In this document: positions 1 to 7,822 of the stretch, piece after piece
How positions within the stretch are numbered: the stretch's first letter is position 1
Layout of the letters: each line of letters begins with the position of its first letter
Origin: G020354645 sp050053515
GTDB lineage: Bacteria; Desulfobacterota; Desulfobacteria; Desulfobacterales; G020354645
Direction: 5' to 3'
DNA: 12,446 nt
Assembly: GCA_050053515.1 (NCBI GenBank)
Contig: JASFTQ010000122.1
Span: 1-12,446 of the forward strand
Notes under the pieces: generated by a model
Database searches by the model: none
Told to the model about the DNA's origin: nothing
The model's input: only the letters and a program-made list of their open reading frames with translations
Program-made: the position numbers and the translations under genes

Positions 1-152
1 AATATAACTACATGTTGTCAGGGACGTTCGAATTGCTGACCGTCAAACAACAGGAATTTGAAGATCATCAAAAATATATTGAAGCGGTCCGTGACTACTG
101 GATCATCCGGGCCGAGCTTCAACGCACGCTAGGCGGCCGACTACCGTCCTAA
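1..152 (+). CDS. Outer-membrane efflux protein (CusC/TolC type), C-terminal end
   Basis: Only the last 49 codons are in the window, read in the frame whose codons begin at base 3 and ending at TAA 150-152. The visible peptide contains NYMLSGTFELL, then KQQEFEDHQKYIEAVRDYW and a closing RAELQRTLGG segment. This is the typical last helix of TolC/CusC-family outer-membrane factors, where a YxxML...F.LL...KQ..I.A..DYW.AR.EL...GG pattern is common. Such proteins form the trimeric outer-membrane duct of tripartite metal or drug exporters. The multicopper oxidase begins about 50 bp downstream on the same strand, which suggests the exporter belongs to a copper/silver (CusCBA-like) operon; substrate choice is inferred from that neighbour only. 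The rest of the gene lies outside the window. Confidence 0.8.
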   Translation, partial: YNYMLSGTFELLTVKQQEFEDHQKYIEAVRDYWIIRAELQRTLGGRLPS

Positions 153-204
153 TAGATACTGCAATATTACGGAAAATCGTTCATGAACTTTGAGGAGAAA
201 TAAT

Positions 205-1488
205 ATGTTGACACGACGCGAATTACTAACGCGTTCCCTTGCCGCCTTTGCCGGCAGTGCAGCGTTGCTCAAATCAGCAAATGCAGAAACAAAACATAGC
301 CATGCCACTATGCAACCAAGAGATCCAAATGCTAACTCCCGCAGGAAAAAAATGCGCTATAACCCGATCATCACCCCCAATGGCAGCACCCTGCCCTATG
401 AAGTGAAAAACGGGGTGAAAGAGTTTCATCTCATTGCCGAATCCGTCGAGCGAGAGTTCGCCCCGGGAATGACAGTCAAATGCTGGGGGTACAATGGACA
501 AAGCCCCGGCCCTACGATCGAAGCCATCGAAGGTGACCGCGTTCGAGTCCTTGTAACCAATAAACTGCCGGAACACACATCCATTCATTGGCACGGTATA
601 TTTTTACCCAACGGTATGGACGGCGTCGGGGGCCTGACACAACCCCACATCAAACCGGGTGAAACCTGGGCATATGAGTTTGAGTTGAAGCAAAACGGTA
701 CATTTATGTACCACCCACACGCCGACGAAATGGTGCAATTGGCGGTGGGCATGATGGGTTTTTTTATTATCCATCCCAAAAGAAGGCAAAATCCGTTGAT
801 TGACCGTGACTTTGCGATCATGCTGCACGAATGGGCGATTCATCCGGGAACCTATCGGCCGGATCCGGCAGTCATGCTGGATTTCAATATTTTTACGTTT
901 AACAGCAAGGTTTTTCCGGCAACCGAACATCTGGTTGCCAGGACCGGCGATCGGGTTAGGATCAGGCTTGCCAATCTGAGCATGGACGAACACCCCATCC
1001 ACATCCATGGCCACGCATTTAAGATCACCGCCACCGACGGCGGTAAGATTCCGCCGACCGGGCAATGGCCTGAGACAACCGCGCTGATCCCGGTGGGTTC
1101 AACCCGTGATATCGAGTTCACAGCGGATGCACCCGGAGATTGGGCCTTTCACTGTCACAAATCCCATCACACCATGAATAGTATGGCGCATGAATTGCCC
1201 AATACAATTGGTGTAAGCCAGAAGGGTTTGGAGGAAAAAATCCGAGCATTGCTACCCGGGTACATGGCTATGGGGGAAACGGGTATGGCAGAGATGCAGC
1301 CTATGTCTGAACACATGGCGGGGCCAAAAAACACCTTGCCGATGATGATGGGTAAAGGTCCCTTCGGCAACATAGAGATGGGCGGTATGTTCACGGTTGT
1401 CAAAGTGCGGGATCACCTGGCCAACTACGATAAAGACCCCGGCTGGTACCGGCATCCCAAAGACTCCGTGGCCCGTCGGGTGAGTTAG
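205..1488 (+). CDS. Tat-exported two-domain multicopper oxidase (copper oxidase)
   Basis: This 427-residue periplasmic oxidase probably oxidises Cu(I), or a phenolic or metal substrate, with reduction of O2. ATG at 205 is chosen because AGGAG (193-197) sits 7 nt upstream; an in-frame TTG at 190 overlaps that site. Residues 1-27 form a twin-arginine signal (TRRELLTRSL, R4-R5, then a hydrophobic run ending SANA). All four copper motifs are present: HWH 128-130, HPH 170-172, HPIHIHGH 263-270 and HCHKSHH starting at 316, with H322 and axial M327. HPH and HPIHIH are only about 90 residues apart, too short for a middle cupredoxin domain. This is therefore the two-domain architecture, with the type-1 copper site in the second domain. 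The tail from about 350 is Met-rich (GMAEM, PMMMG), typical of copper-handling members. The gene follows an efflux-channel gene, supporting a copper-resistance role. Substrate is not shown by sequence. Confidence 0.92.
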   Translation: MLTRRELLTRSLAAFAGSAALLKSANAETKHSHATMQPRDPNANSRRKKMRYNPIITPNGSTLPYEVKNGVKEFHLIAESVEREFAPGMTVKCWGYNGQSPGPTIEAIEGDRVRVLVTNKLPEHTSIHWHGIFLPNGMDGVGGLTQPHIKPGETWAYEFELKQNGTFMYHPHADEMVQLAVGMMGFFIIHPKRRQNPLIDRDFAIMLHEWAIHPGTYRPDPAVMLDFNIFTFNSKVFPATEHLVARTGDRVRIRLANLSMDEHPIHIHGHAFKITATDGGKIPPTGQWPETTALIPVGSTRDIEFTADAPGDWAFHCHKSHHTMNSMAHELPNTIGVSQKGLEEKIRALLPGYMAMGETGMAEMQPMSEHMAGPKNTLPMMMGKGPFGNIEMGGMFTVVKVRDHLANYDKDPGWYRHPKDSVARRVS

Positions 1489-1570
1489 CCCTTTGCAAAA
1501 GCCGTTGGCGAACGTTTCAATTTTACCAACAGCCACATTTGACCCCATGGTGGTAACAAATAGATGATGA

Positions 1571-2305
1571 TTATTCCAGCTTAAATCTTATGGGTGCTCT
1601 GACCCACATCCCCACATTCTCATCTCCTCGTTTGCCGGGCTCGAATTCCCAATTTTTGACGGTTTTCAGCGCTGTTTTGTCCAGAATCGCATATCCACTG
1701 GATTTAAAAACCTTTATATCACCAACGTCACCCTCCTGATTAACAAAAACTTCAAGGATGACCACGCCCTGATACTTTCTTTTGCGCGCTAGCCGTGGAT
1801 AGCGCGGCGGCGGATTGCGGCGATACAGCGGTTTGGCCTTGTGGATCACCGGGGCAGGTGGGGCTGTCGGTGTTCGGACTGGGCTTGTCATGAGTGCAAC
1901 GGGGGTAAACTTCTCAGAGGTCTCCAACGGGATTTGATCTGGCTCTTGCATAGAGCGAATCTCAATCTTTTCGGGCTGCGGCTCCGGTTCGGGCATCTTT
2001 TTTACTGCAGGATCAGCTTTGGGCTTCGGCAGGGGAATAAAATCAGGTTTTGGTTTGGAAATCGGTTTTGATAGCGGTGTTGCCGGCTTTACTTTTTTTT
2101 TTACGATCTTTTTGGACACCGGCGCCGGTTTTGGGGCAGTCACTGTCGGCTGCGGTTTTTCGGTTTGAAAATAGCTCAGGGTCATCGTAATGGCGGGTGC
2201 CTTGGGGTGAAAAAACGAGACAGCCACAGGCCATTTAAATTCCATGGAAAAAAGCAACCCGTGTATACTCAAAGCGATAATGCCTGGAATCAAACACCGT
2301 TTCAT
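1571..2305 (-). CDS. tonB: Energy transducer TonB
   Basis: TonB (244 residues) links the ExbB/ExbD proton channel in the inner membrane to outer-membrane receptors. Residues about 5-22 form a single N-terminal signal-anchor containing H15, the probable equivalent of the functional His in TonB anchors. Residues about 50-165 are a Pro/Lys/Glu-rich spanner (repeated KP and EP dipeptides) that crosses the periplasm. Residues about 166-244 form the C-terminal domain: PPRYPRLARKRKYQG, VILEVFVNQEGDV, then LDKTALKTVKNWEFEPGK, with a final beta strand. ATG 2303-2305 lies 2 bp after the exbD stop; GGAGG is about 12 nt upstream. As the last gene of the receptor-exbB-exbD-tonB unit it should be co-regulated by the upstream cobalamin riboswitch and serve mainly that receptor. 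No convincing terminator was found after it; the convergent oxidase gene ends 82 bp away. Confidence 0.93.
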   Translation of the reverse strand: MKRCLIPGIIALSIHGLLFSMEFKWPVAVSFFHPKAPAITMTLSYFQTEKPQPTVTAPKPAPVSKKIVKKKVKPATPLSKPISKPKPDFIPLPKPKADPAVKKMPEPEPQPEKIEIRSMQEPDQIPLETSEKFTPVALMTSPVRTPTAPPAPVIHKAKPLYRRNPPPRYPRLARKRKYQGVVILEVFVNQEGDVGDIKVFKSSGYAILDKTALKTVKNWEFEPGKRGDENVGMWVRAPIRFKLE

Positions 2306-2307
2306 GT

Positions 2308-2712
2308 TTATTGTTCGACCTCCGACTGCAGCGAAATTCTCTGGAGTCCCGCAATCCTGATTTGATCAAGTACCCTAAAAAGCTGCTGATAGGTAAGGTT
2401 GCGGTCACCAAATAGCAAGACACCCGCTTCTCTGCGATCCCTGGCCTTGTTTTTTAATAATACCGACAGTTCTTCCAGGTCAACCCTCTCCTTGTCCAAA
2501 AATATGCTGCCATCCTCCTTGACGGTCACTGTCAATACCAGTTTTTTATCAATCTTGGCTGTTGATGAGATCGGCAGCAAGACCGGCAAACCCCGATGGA
2601 CAGCCATAGACAGCATGGCATAAATAAAAAAAACCAGCACCAAAAAAACAATGTCGATCAGGGGCAGCATTTCGATACGAACCTTCCGGCCGGTTTGTAA
2701 ATTGACTTTCAT
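2308..2712 (-). CDS. exbD: Biopolymer transport protein ExbD
   Basis: ExbD (134 residues) is the proton-channel partner of ExbB in the TonB motor. A short cytoplasmic N-terminus with basic residues (GRKVRIEM) precedes one transmembrane helix, about residues 16-38. It carries the hallmark LPLIDIVFLVLVFF; D20 corresponds to the essential membrane Asp of the ExbD/TolR family. The periplasmic domain contains ILxD-like features (GSIFLDKERV, then LFGDRNLTYQQLFRVLDQIRIAG) typical of ExbD, and the total length is normal. ATG 2710-2712 overlaps the exbB stop as ATGA. A strong AAAGGAGG lies just upstream inside exbB, consistent with translational coupling. ExbD rather than TolR is favoured by the adjacent TonB and TonB-dependent receptor. 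Confidence 0.93.
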   Translation of the reverse strand: MKVNLQTGRKVRIEMLPLIDIVFLVLVFFIYAMLSMAVHRGLPVLLPISSTAKIDKKLVLTVTVKEDGSIFLDKERVDLEELSVLLKNKARDRREAGVLLFGDRNLTYQQLFRVLDQIRIAGLQRISLQSEVEQ

Positions 2713-3341
2713 TGCACCCCCTCCTTTGGACGGCCTGATGCCGGTTCCAATTTTTCATAGACGATTTCCAGACTGGTGGCATATTTTTCAATGTCATGGG
2801 CTGCTTTCTCGACTTTGGAGTTGAAATAATTGTAGGGGAATACCGTCAGGATGGCGATAGCCAGTCCTGTTGCGGTTGTGATCAATGCCTGAGCAATGCC
2901 GGCAGTAACAGCATGGGGATGCTCGATACCGGTGGCTCCTAAAACTTCAAAAGAAGTGATGATGCCGATGACGGTACCGAATATCCCCAGCAGCGGCGCT
3001 ACCGTAATCATGGTGTCCAACACGTTCATGAACTGACGCATCCGATTGATTTCTTCGTTGGCAGCCGCCTCCATCGCCTTGCCCATGGAAAATTCCTTGT
3101 GCAGAATTCCACTGATGAGAATTTTTATAACGAAGTCTTTTGAGTTTTCAGATTTGTGTCTTACCGTTTGCCAATCGCCGGTGCGGCACGATTCAAGAAT
3201 CTCATCGACCAGTGTTTGGTCGCGGGCACGCTCAATTCGGAACCAGAAAAAAATGCGTTCGATGATGACGGTTAAAACAATAATGGAGCAAACCAGAAGA
3301 GGATACATTACCGGTCCGCCGCTGCTAAATATTTCGAGCAT
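2709..3341 (-). CDS. exbB: TonB-system biopolymer transport protein ExbB (MotA/TolQ/ExbB family)
   Basis: ExbB (210 residues from ATG 3339-3341) forms the proton-channel scaffold of the TonB motor. The protein begins MLEIFSSGGPVMYPLLVCS, the usual family start. The first helix is about residues 10-34, the second about 108-132 (TVAPLLGIFGTVIGIITSF) and the third about 146-172 (GIAQALITTATGLAIAIL). The last two segments are the conserved MotA/TolQ/ExbB core. The open frame extends 12 codons further to a TTG at 3377, but that extension has no ribosome site and no family similarity. It lies about 60 bp after the receptor gene and overlaps exbD by 4 bases, so it is the first energiser gene of the riboswitch-controlled unit. 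Confidence 0.92.
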   Translation of the reverse strand: MLEIFSSGGPVMYPLLVCSIIVLTVIIERIFFWFRIERARDQTLVDEILESCRTGDWQTVRHKSENSKDFVIKILISGILHKEFSMGKAMEAAANEEINRMRQFMNVLDTMITVAPLLGIFGTVIGIITSFEVLGATGIEHPHAVTAGIAQALITTATGLAIAILTVFPYNYFNSKVEKAAHDIEKYATSLEIVYEKLEPASGRPKEGVQ

Positions 3342-3401
3342 GGTGTTACCCAAAATGTTCAAGCATCGTGTTGACAAGAAGTGTTTTCAAGCAATTCCGT
3401 A

Positions 3402-5396
3402 TCAAAATGCGGCTGATACGCCAACCAGAAAATTAATTTCCGGCGAAGGATAAAAGGCCGGCTCAACCGGCGGGCTACTGAGAACACCGAATTCGGAATA
3501 TTCTTCATCGAGTATGTTATTGATATCCAAAAAAGCGGTGTATTTTTGCCATTTGTATTTGAATTTGGCGTTCAGAACAATATGGTGATCTTGTTCGGGA
3601 AACGCATTGGCAAAGTCACTTTCAAATAATCTCTGGCCGACATAAATCCCGTTCAAAGCGACTGTGAGACCTTCCAAAGGAGAATATGCGGCATCCAATG
3701 TGGCCTTGTGTTCGGGAACGTTGGGCACTTCGTTTCCTGAAAATTGACCGCTTTTTATTTCTGAATTCGTGTAGGTATAAGTTCCATTCAAAGTTACGTT
3801 TTTAAAAGTTTTGCCGACGGTTAACTCCACACCCTCGCGTCGGGTTTTGCCGTCCAAGTTATCATTGGCACCGAAAAATCCCTTGGTCGGATTAAAAAAG
3901 ATTTCATCTTCCGTATCAATCCGAAAGAGATTCAAATTTATCCATAAACTATTGGTGAAGTGATGCCTGACACCAATTTCATAATCATCCGAAGTTTGGG
4001 GAATTAGCGTTGTATCAATGGTGTTGGTGAAAAAATCAAAGGCTTCATCCAACACCGGGTAGCGGAAGCTTTCGGAGAAACTCACATATAGATATGACTC
4101 ATCGTGATAATTATAATTGACGCCGGCGGTAATAAGGTTTTCGTCAAAATCGGCTTTATCCGGTGTGCTGGGATCAAAGCGGTACTCAACCTCATCATGC
4201 CGATAACCCGCCGATAGGGCAAGTTTGTCAAGGGGATAAAATTCGTCGTGGATGTAAAATCCCTGATTTTCTTTTTCCAACGAAAATTCATTGGTTGTGG
4301 GAAATCCCAAAAAGAACGTCGTATTAAGAATGTCTTCTTCTGATTTTAAGTAGTCAAAGCCAAAAGTTAAATTGTTGGTGAATCCCAACACCGGCTCTTT
4401 AAAGATAAATTGGGGAGAAATAATCACGGTTTCGATCTCGGTGTCACCCTCGAAAGTTCCACCGGTAAAAGAGCTAAAAAATGACGAATCCCTCTCTCTC
4501 AAGGAGAGGTCCAGCTGAAAAAGACTGTCATCCAAAAAGTATATCTCGGGCAGTAATTTAAGGTAGTAATCATCAACATCCGAAAAATCATCGGGATGGG
4601 TGGTGTCGGTCCTTGAGAGGCCGGCGGCGAGTTCGCTGTCTTTCAATGCGCCCGGGATGCCCGTTTCATCCTCATGATAACTACTGCTGAAACTCAGCTT
4701 GGCGAAGTCGCCGAAAAAATACCCCAGATTCAGACCAAAATCTTTAGCCTCTGAATCGCTGTTATCGCGATAGCCGTCGGAATCATAATAACTTCCGGAT
4801 AAAGCGAAGGACAAATCTTTTTGAGTACCACTGATGTAAGCATTGGCGCTGGTGGTCTCGTAACTTCCTCCTGCCAGGGTACCCCCTGTTTCAAATCGTT
4901 CTCCTTTTTTGGTGATGATGTTAATCACCCCCCCGGAAGCATTATCGCCATAAAGGACACCACCCCTGCCGCCTCTGATAATTTCAATCCTCTCCACACG
5001 ATCAAGCGGTATGAGGGCCCAATCTGTGCCGCTCAAATCCGGTTGGTTGGCACGTCTGCCATCAACCAGCACGAGGGTATTCGACTGGGCGGTTTCGCCA
5101 AATCCACGGAGATCAACCCTGTAAGTTCGCCGGTTGCCGCTGATATCTGTGACAAAGACACCGGCTTGCGTCCTTAAAATGCTGGGGATATCTTTGGCGG
5201 TTGAATTTTCAATGTCTTCTGCAGTAATTACGGATACATTGGCGGGTACAGCCGATACTTCTTCTTCAAATCTCGTGGCGGTTACCACCGTTTCCTTCAT
5301 CAGGGGCGGTTCGCTTGTCTGTTCGGCAGCCTGTCCCATTCCCCAAAAAATAAAAAGACCCGGAGCCATCGTTAGGATTAAACACCATTTCTTCAT
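3402..5396 (-). CDS. btuB: TonB-dependent outer-membrane receptor, BtuB-like (cobalamin/corrinoid)
   Basis: A 664-residue outer-membrane gated transporter. A Sec signal peptide (MKKWCLILT..., about 23 residues, cleavage near GQAAEQ) is followed by a TonB box, ETVVTATR, close to the BtuB form. The plug domain is about residues 40-155, with NVSVITAEDIENSTAKDI, LVLVDGRR, DRVERIEIIRGG and GVINIITKKG. A beta barrel runs to a C-terminal phenylalanine (VGVSAAF), as usual for barrel assembly. AGGAGGG lies 4 nt before the ATG. The gene starts about 47 nt after an intrinsic terminator that follows a cobalamin riboswitch; this, with the BtuFCD genes upstream, is the main reason to assign a corrinoid substrate. 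The plug sequence alone would only support a siderophore/vitamin receptor. It is first in a unit with exbB, exbD and tonB. Confidence 0.9.
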   Translation of the reverse strand: MKKWCLILTMAPGLFIFWGMGQAAEQTSEPPLMKETVVTATRFEEEVSAVPANVSVITAEDIENSTAKDIPSILRTQAGVFVTDISGNRRTYRVDLRGFGETAQSNTLVLVDGRRANQPDLSGTDWALIPLDRVERIEIIRGGRGGVLYGDNASGGVINIITKKGERFETGGTLAGGSYETTSANAYISGTQKDLSFALSGSYYDSDGYRDNSDSEAKDFGLNLGYFFGDFAKLSFSSSYHEDETGIPGALKDSELAAGLSRTDTTHPDDFSDVDDYYLKLLPEIYFLDDSLFQLDLSLRERDSSFFSSFTGGTFEGDTEIETVIISPQFIFKEPVLGFTNNLTFGFDYLKSEEDILNTTFFLGFPTTNEFSLEKENQGFYIHDEFYPLDKLALSAGYRHDEVEYRFDPSTPDKADFDENLITAGVNYNYHDESYLYVSFSESFRYPVLDEAFDFFTNTIDTTLIPQTSDDYEIGVRHHFTNSLWINLNLFRIDTEDEIFFNPTKGFFGANDNLDGKTRREGVELTVGKTFKNVTLNGTYTYTNSEIKSGQFSGNEVPNVPEHKATLDAAYSPLEGLTVALNGIYVGQRLFESDFANAFPEQDHHIVLNAKFKYKWQKYTAFLDINNILDEEYSEFGVLSSPPVEPAFYPSPEINFLVGVSAAF

Positions 5397-5442
5397 TTTA
5401 CCCTCCTGCCTAAATCGTTGAGAAAATCAGGGTCCGGGTCCG

Positions 5443-5479
5443 AAAATAAAAAACCCGGACCGAAATGATTCGATCCGGG
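5443..5479 (-). terminator. Intrinsic terminator of the receptor-unit riboswitch
   Basis: On the minus strand CCCGGATCG (5471-5479) pairs with CGGTCCGGG (5454-5462), one G-U pair, 8-nt loop, followed directly by TTTTTTATTTT. It lies about 55 nt after the aptamer and 47 nt before the receptor start codon, so it fits the expression platform of a transcriptional OFF switch. Confidence 0.85.
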
Positions 5480-5534
5480 ATTTCCCTTTTTTATCCTTAG
5501 ATCTGGCGGTAACCCTCCGTCCACGAAGGTAACA

Positions 5535-5806
5535 CCCAAACATTCAGGCAGGTCTTCTGACTCCCCCGCCCTTTTAGCAGCCTTCCCATCCAAGCAGTTT
5601 CGAACAGTGGCCTACACTGGCTAAAAGGGTTCTCTCCATTCGGTTGGCCGGTTTCGCCGGTTAGGCCGGCTCTTTTGAGGCTGATCCATAAATACCGGCT
5701 AAAACGGCGCCCGGGCTAACGGGCTTAACCAACTCAAGAGAGCAGGGTTACAGCGGCGGGCCCGTCCCCGATTTTAACGGGGTTCCCTATTACGCCCTGA
5801 GGTGGG
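5535..5806 (-). promoter_or_regulatory. Cobalamin riboswitch ahead of the TonB-receptor/exbBD/tonB unit
   Basis: Read on the minus strand, this element carries the cobalamin aptamer landmarks in order: AATAGGGAAC (about 5780-5789), a GGGGACGGGCCCGCC core, CTGTAACCCTG, the GGGAAGGCTGC segment and the B12 box GTCAGAAGACCTGCCT (about 5547-5562). Terminal CAGG and CCTG stretches can close P1, and CCCA/TGGG can extend it. A CTCTC...GAGAG pair bounds a long extra arm of roughly 110 nt. With the terminator downstream it is expected to stop transcription of the receptor and energiser genes when adenosylcobalamin or a related corrinoid is abundant. The ligand class is established knowledge for this RNA family; the exact preferred corrinoid is unknown. 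Confidence 0.95.
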
Positions 5807-5820
5807 CAAATAGTTAATTC

Positions 5821-5874
5821 GTTGAATGGTTAAATGGTAAACAAAAAATCCTTCAAGCGATTTAACAATTCAAC
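5821..5874 (-). repeat. Imperfect inverted repeat between btuD and the receptor riboswitch
   Basis: GTTGAATGGTTAAAT (5821-5835) is complementary to ATTTAACAATTCAAC (5860-5874) at 14 of 15 positions, with a 24-nt loop. The AT-rich arms contain GTTGAAT/GTTAAAT units that look like degenerate short repeats. It lies 140 bp past the btuD stop and between the proposed promoter and the riboswitch, so it could slow polymerase or simply be a dispersed intergenic repeat. A second small palindrome, CCCATC-CCAA-GATGGG, sits at 5890-5905. Confidence 0.6.
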
Positions 5875-5924
5875 TATTTGACCATTTCACCCATCCCAAG
5901 ATGGGCACCTGAATCCACATACAC

Positions 5925-5953
5925 TTTTTATTGAACAAATAGGGTGTTGTCAA
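5925..5953 (-). promoter_or_regulatory. Sigma70-like promoter for the receptor-unit riboswitch
   Basis: On the minus strand TTGACA (5948-5953) is followed after 17 nt by TAAAAA (5925-5930). It lies between the btuD stop and the riboswitch and points toward the receptor. The -35 box is a consensus match and the -10 box is weak. It implies the receptor unit is transcribed independently of btuFCD. Confidence 0.55.
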
Positions 5954-6011
5954 GAGAATTATTTTCAGAGATTAAAACGATTCTCAAAATTACGTTCCGT
6001 TGTGACACAAA

Positions 6012-6815
6012 TTACTCATCAATTCGCATATGCTTTTGCGGTACCAGTGTCACCCGCGGATATTCTCCGACGGGACTTTCATCGACAAGGATCGTACAAC
6101 CGTATGCTTTTTCCAGAGCCTGATAGGTGATCACATCCTCGGGCCGCCCCCTGCCGAGGATACGCCCTTCCTTTAAGAGAAGCAGATTTTCACCATACAT
6201 GGCCGCCAGATTCACGTCATGTGAGACCATAACGATGGTTACGTTTTTTTCGTTTTTTAGTTTCTCCATCATGTCCATGATTCTAACCTGATGGGCCAGG
6301 TCCAAAGAGGCGGTGGGTTCATCCAGCAGAATAACTTCGGGTTCCTGGCAAATCGCCCGGGCGATTAATACCCGTTGCTGTTCACCGCCGCTGAGTTGCT
6401 CGAGTTTGCGGCCGGTTAAATGTTCTATCCCGGTAAACGTCATGGCCTTCGTTGCTATTTCAACGTCTTTTTCCTGTCCCAAACCCAACGGGCCTAAGTG
6501 GGGCGAACGGCCCATGAGCACCACCTCCAACACGGTAAACGGAAAATCCATCGACACCATCTGAGGAACATAGGCAATCTTTTTGGCAAGGGCTTTTCGC
6601 GTGTAGCTTTGTATCGACTGATCTAATATCGCAAGATCTCCTTGTTGCAGCTTGACAAGACCGGATATTATTTTAAGTAACGTCGTTTTACCGGAACCAT
6701 TGGGGCCGATAATGATGAAAAAATCTCCCTTTTCAATGGAAAAGGTTAGCGTGTTCAAAACCACCAGGCTGTCATAGGAATGGCTCAAATTTTTTATCTC
6801 AATTGCTGAACTCAA
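6012..6815 (-). CDS. btuD: ABC transporter ATP-binding protein, BtuD-like
   Basis: This 267-residue cytoplasmic ATPase powers the importer. It belongs to the FecE/BtuD group. Visible motifs: Walker A GPNGSGKT 37-44, Q-loop Q85 (YVPQ), signature LSGGEQQRV from 141, Walker B VILLDEPTASLD 161-172 and H-loop H199 (VSHD). The open frame continues far upstream inside btuC, but that part is a shadow of the membrane gene. The likely start is TTG at 6813-6815, which overlaps the btuC stop as TTGA, with AGAGG 8 nt before it; no ATG is nearby. Last gene of the riboswitch-controlled btuF-btuC-btuD unit. Substrate is inferred from that riboswitch; the ATPase sequence alone would fit any iron-siderophore/B12 importer. 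Confidence 0.92.
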   Translation of the reverse strand: MSSAIEIKNLSHSYDSLVVLNTLTFSIEKGDFFIIIGPNGSGKTTLLKIISGLVKLQQGDLAILDQSIQSYTRKALAKKIAYVPQMVSMDFPFTVLEVVLMGRSPHLGPLGLGQEKDVEIATKAMTFTGIEHLTGRKLEQLSGGEQQRVLIARAICQEPEVILLDEPTASLDLAHQVRIMDMMEKLKNEKNVTIVMVSHDVNLAAMYGENLLLLKEGRILGRGRPEDVITYQALEKAYGCTILVDESPVGEYPRVTLVPQKHMRIDE

Positions 6816-7822
6816 CGACTGGACCTCTTTAACAAATATATAAAAAGCGGCGCTCCGATCAATGCGGTAATCACACCGGCGGGCATCTCGCCCTGTTTGG
6901 GCAGTATTCTGGCCAGCAAATCGCAAAAGACCATATAGGCCCCGCCACCCAGGACACAGGCCGGTACAAGCACCCGGTGATCCGGGCCCAGTAAAAGCCG
7001 GAGCAAATGCGGCATAACCAATCCAACGAAACCGATCAGGCCGCAATGACTCACGGTGGCGCTCACCATAAAAGAAGTCGCCACCAGAAGCAGGACCATC
7101 GCGGTTTTGATATTTACCCCCATGCTTTGAGCCATTTCGCGCCCCATCAGCAGCAGATTCATCGAATGGGAATGCCAGAACAGTAAAATAAAACAGGGTA
7201 AAAGTGTAAGGGCAAGTACGGCAACCTGGTTCATGCCGGTCAATGAAAGATCCCCCATAAGCCAGAAGATGATGTTGTGTAATCGCGCATCCTGGGTAAT
7301 CGAAACGAGAAACATGATGATGGCTGCGCAAAATGCGTTGACCATCACACCGGATAAAAGCAGGGTATCCTTTTTCAAAATCGTTTGACCGGAGGACATC
7401 ACCAGAAGCAGGAGCAGCGTCAGCGCACTGCCGATAAACGCAGTAAGGCTCACACCGGGAAAACGGGAAAGTCCCATCAATATGCCGATTATGGCACCGA
7501 TGGCTGAACCGCCGGATATTCCCAAAATATAGGGTTCCGCCAGGGGATTCCGCAACAGGGCCTGGAAGACAAGACCCCCCAGTGAAAGCGTGGCTCCCAC
7601 CAATGCCGCCAGAAGTACCCGTGGAAGGCGGATACGCCAGACAATCGTGGTCAACGTGGCATCCGGCTGACCGTAACCCCAGAAGCTTTGCAAAACCGCT
7701 TTAAATCCGCTACCCGTCGATCCGATGGAAATCCCTAAAAATACCATGACCAAAAGAACCAACAGCAATGCGATTGAAGCGATTAGCATCCGCTTTAATA
7801 AAAATGGTCGAGTCGCAGTCAC
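6812..7822 (-). CDS. btuC: ABC transporter permease of the FecCD family, BtuC-like
   Basis: Inner-membrane permease of 336 residues; BtuC-type proteins form a dimer with about ten helices per subunit. The sequence is hydrophobic throughout with family signatures: WRIRLPRVLLAALVGATLSL near residues 61-80, GLVFQALLRNPLAEPYILG, GISGGSAIGA, VSHCGLIGFVGLVMPHLLRLL near 265, and the terminal GVITALIGAPLFIYLL. The start is GTG 7820-7822, overlapping the btuF stop as GTGA; GAGG lies 7 nt upstream. The downstream overlap with btuD is also 4 bases, so all three genes are probably translationally coupled. Corrinoid specificity is inferred from the cobalamin riboswitch in front of the unit; FecCD permeases for iron chelates look much the same. 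Confidence 0.93.
   Translation of the reverse strand: MTATRPFLLKRMLIASIALLLVLLVMVFLGISIGSTGSGFKAVLQSFWGYGQPDATLTTIVWRIRLPRVLLAALVGATLSLGGLVFQALLRNPLAEPYILGISGGSAIGAIIGILMGLSRFPGVSLTAFIGSALTLLLLLVMSSGQTILKKDTLLLSGVMVNAFCAAIIMFLVSITQDARLHNIIFWLMGDLSLTGMNQVAVLALTLLPCFILLFWHSHSMNLLLMGREMAQSMGVNIKTAMVLLLVATSFMVSATVSHCGLIGFVGLVMPHLLRLLLGPDHRVLVPACVLGGGAYMVFCDLLARILPKQGEMPAGVITALIGAPLFIYLLKRSSR

Noticed and set aside
190..204. TTG start for the multicopper oxidase
   Set aside because: It overlaps the AGGAG ribosome site that serves ATG 205, and the Tat signal starts naturally at 205.
1489..1570. Bidirectional terminator between the convergent oxidase and tonB genes
   Set aside because: Only a 6-bp TTACCA/TGGTAA stem with a long, poorly paired loop and no proper T tract on either strand.
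3342..3377. Upstream TTG start for ExbB
   Set aside because: No ribosome site, and the extra residues precede the standard family start MLEIFSSGGPVMYPL.
4821..5177. Plus-strand frame opposite the receptor plug region
   Set aside because: Antisense shadow of a well-supported gene.
6816..7331. N-terminal extension of the BtuD frame (172 extra codons)
   Set aside because: It overlaps the permease gene on the same strand in another frame, has low-complexity His/Pro/Arg-rich composition, and the family start plus a ribosome site lie at 6815.
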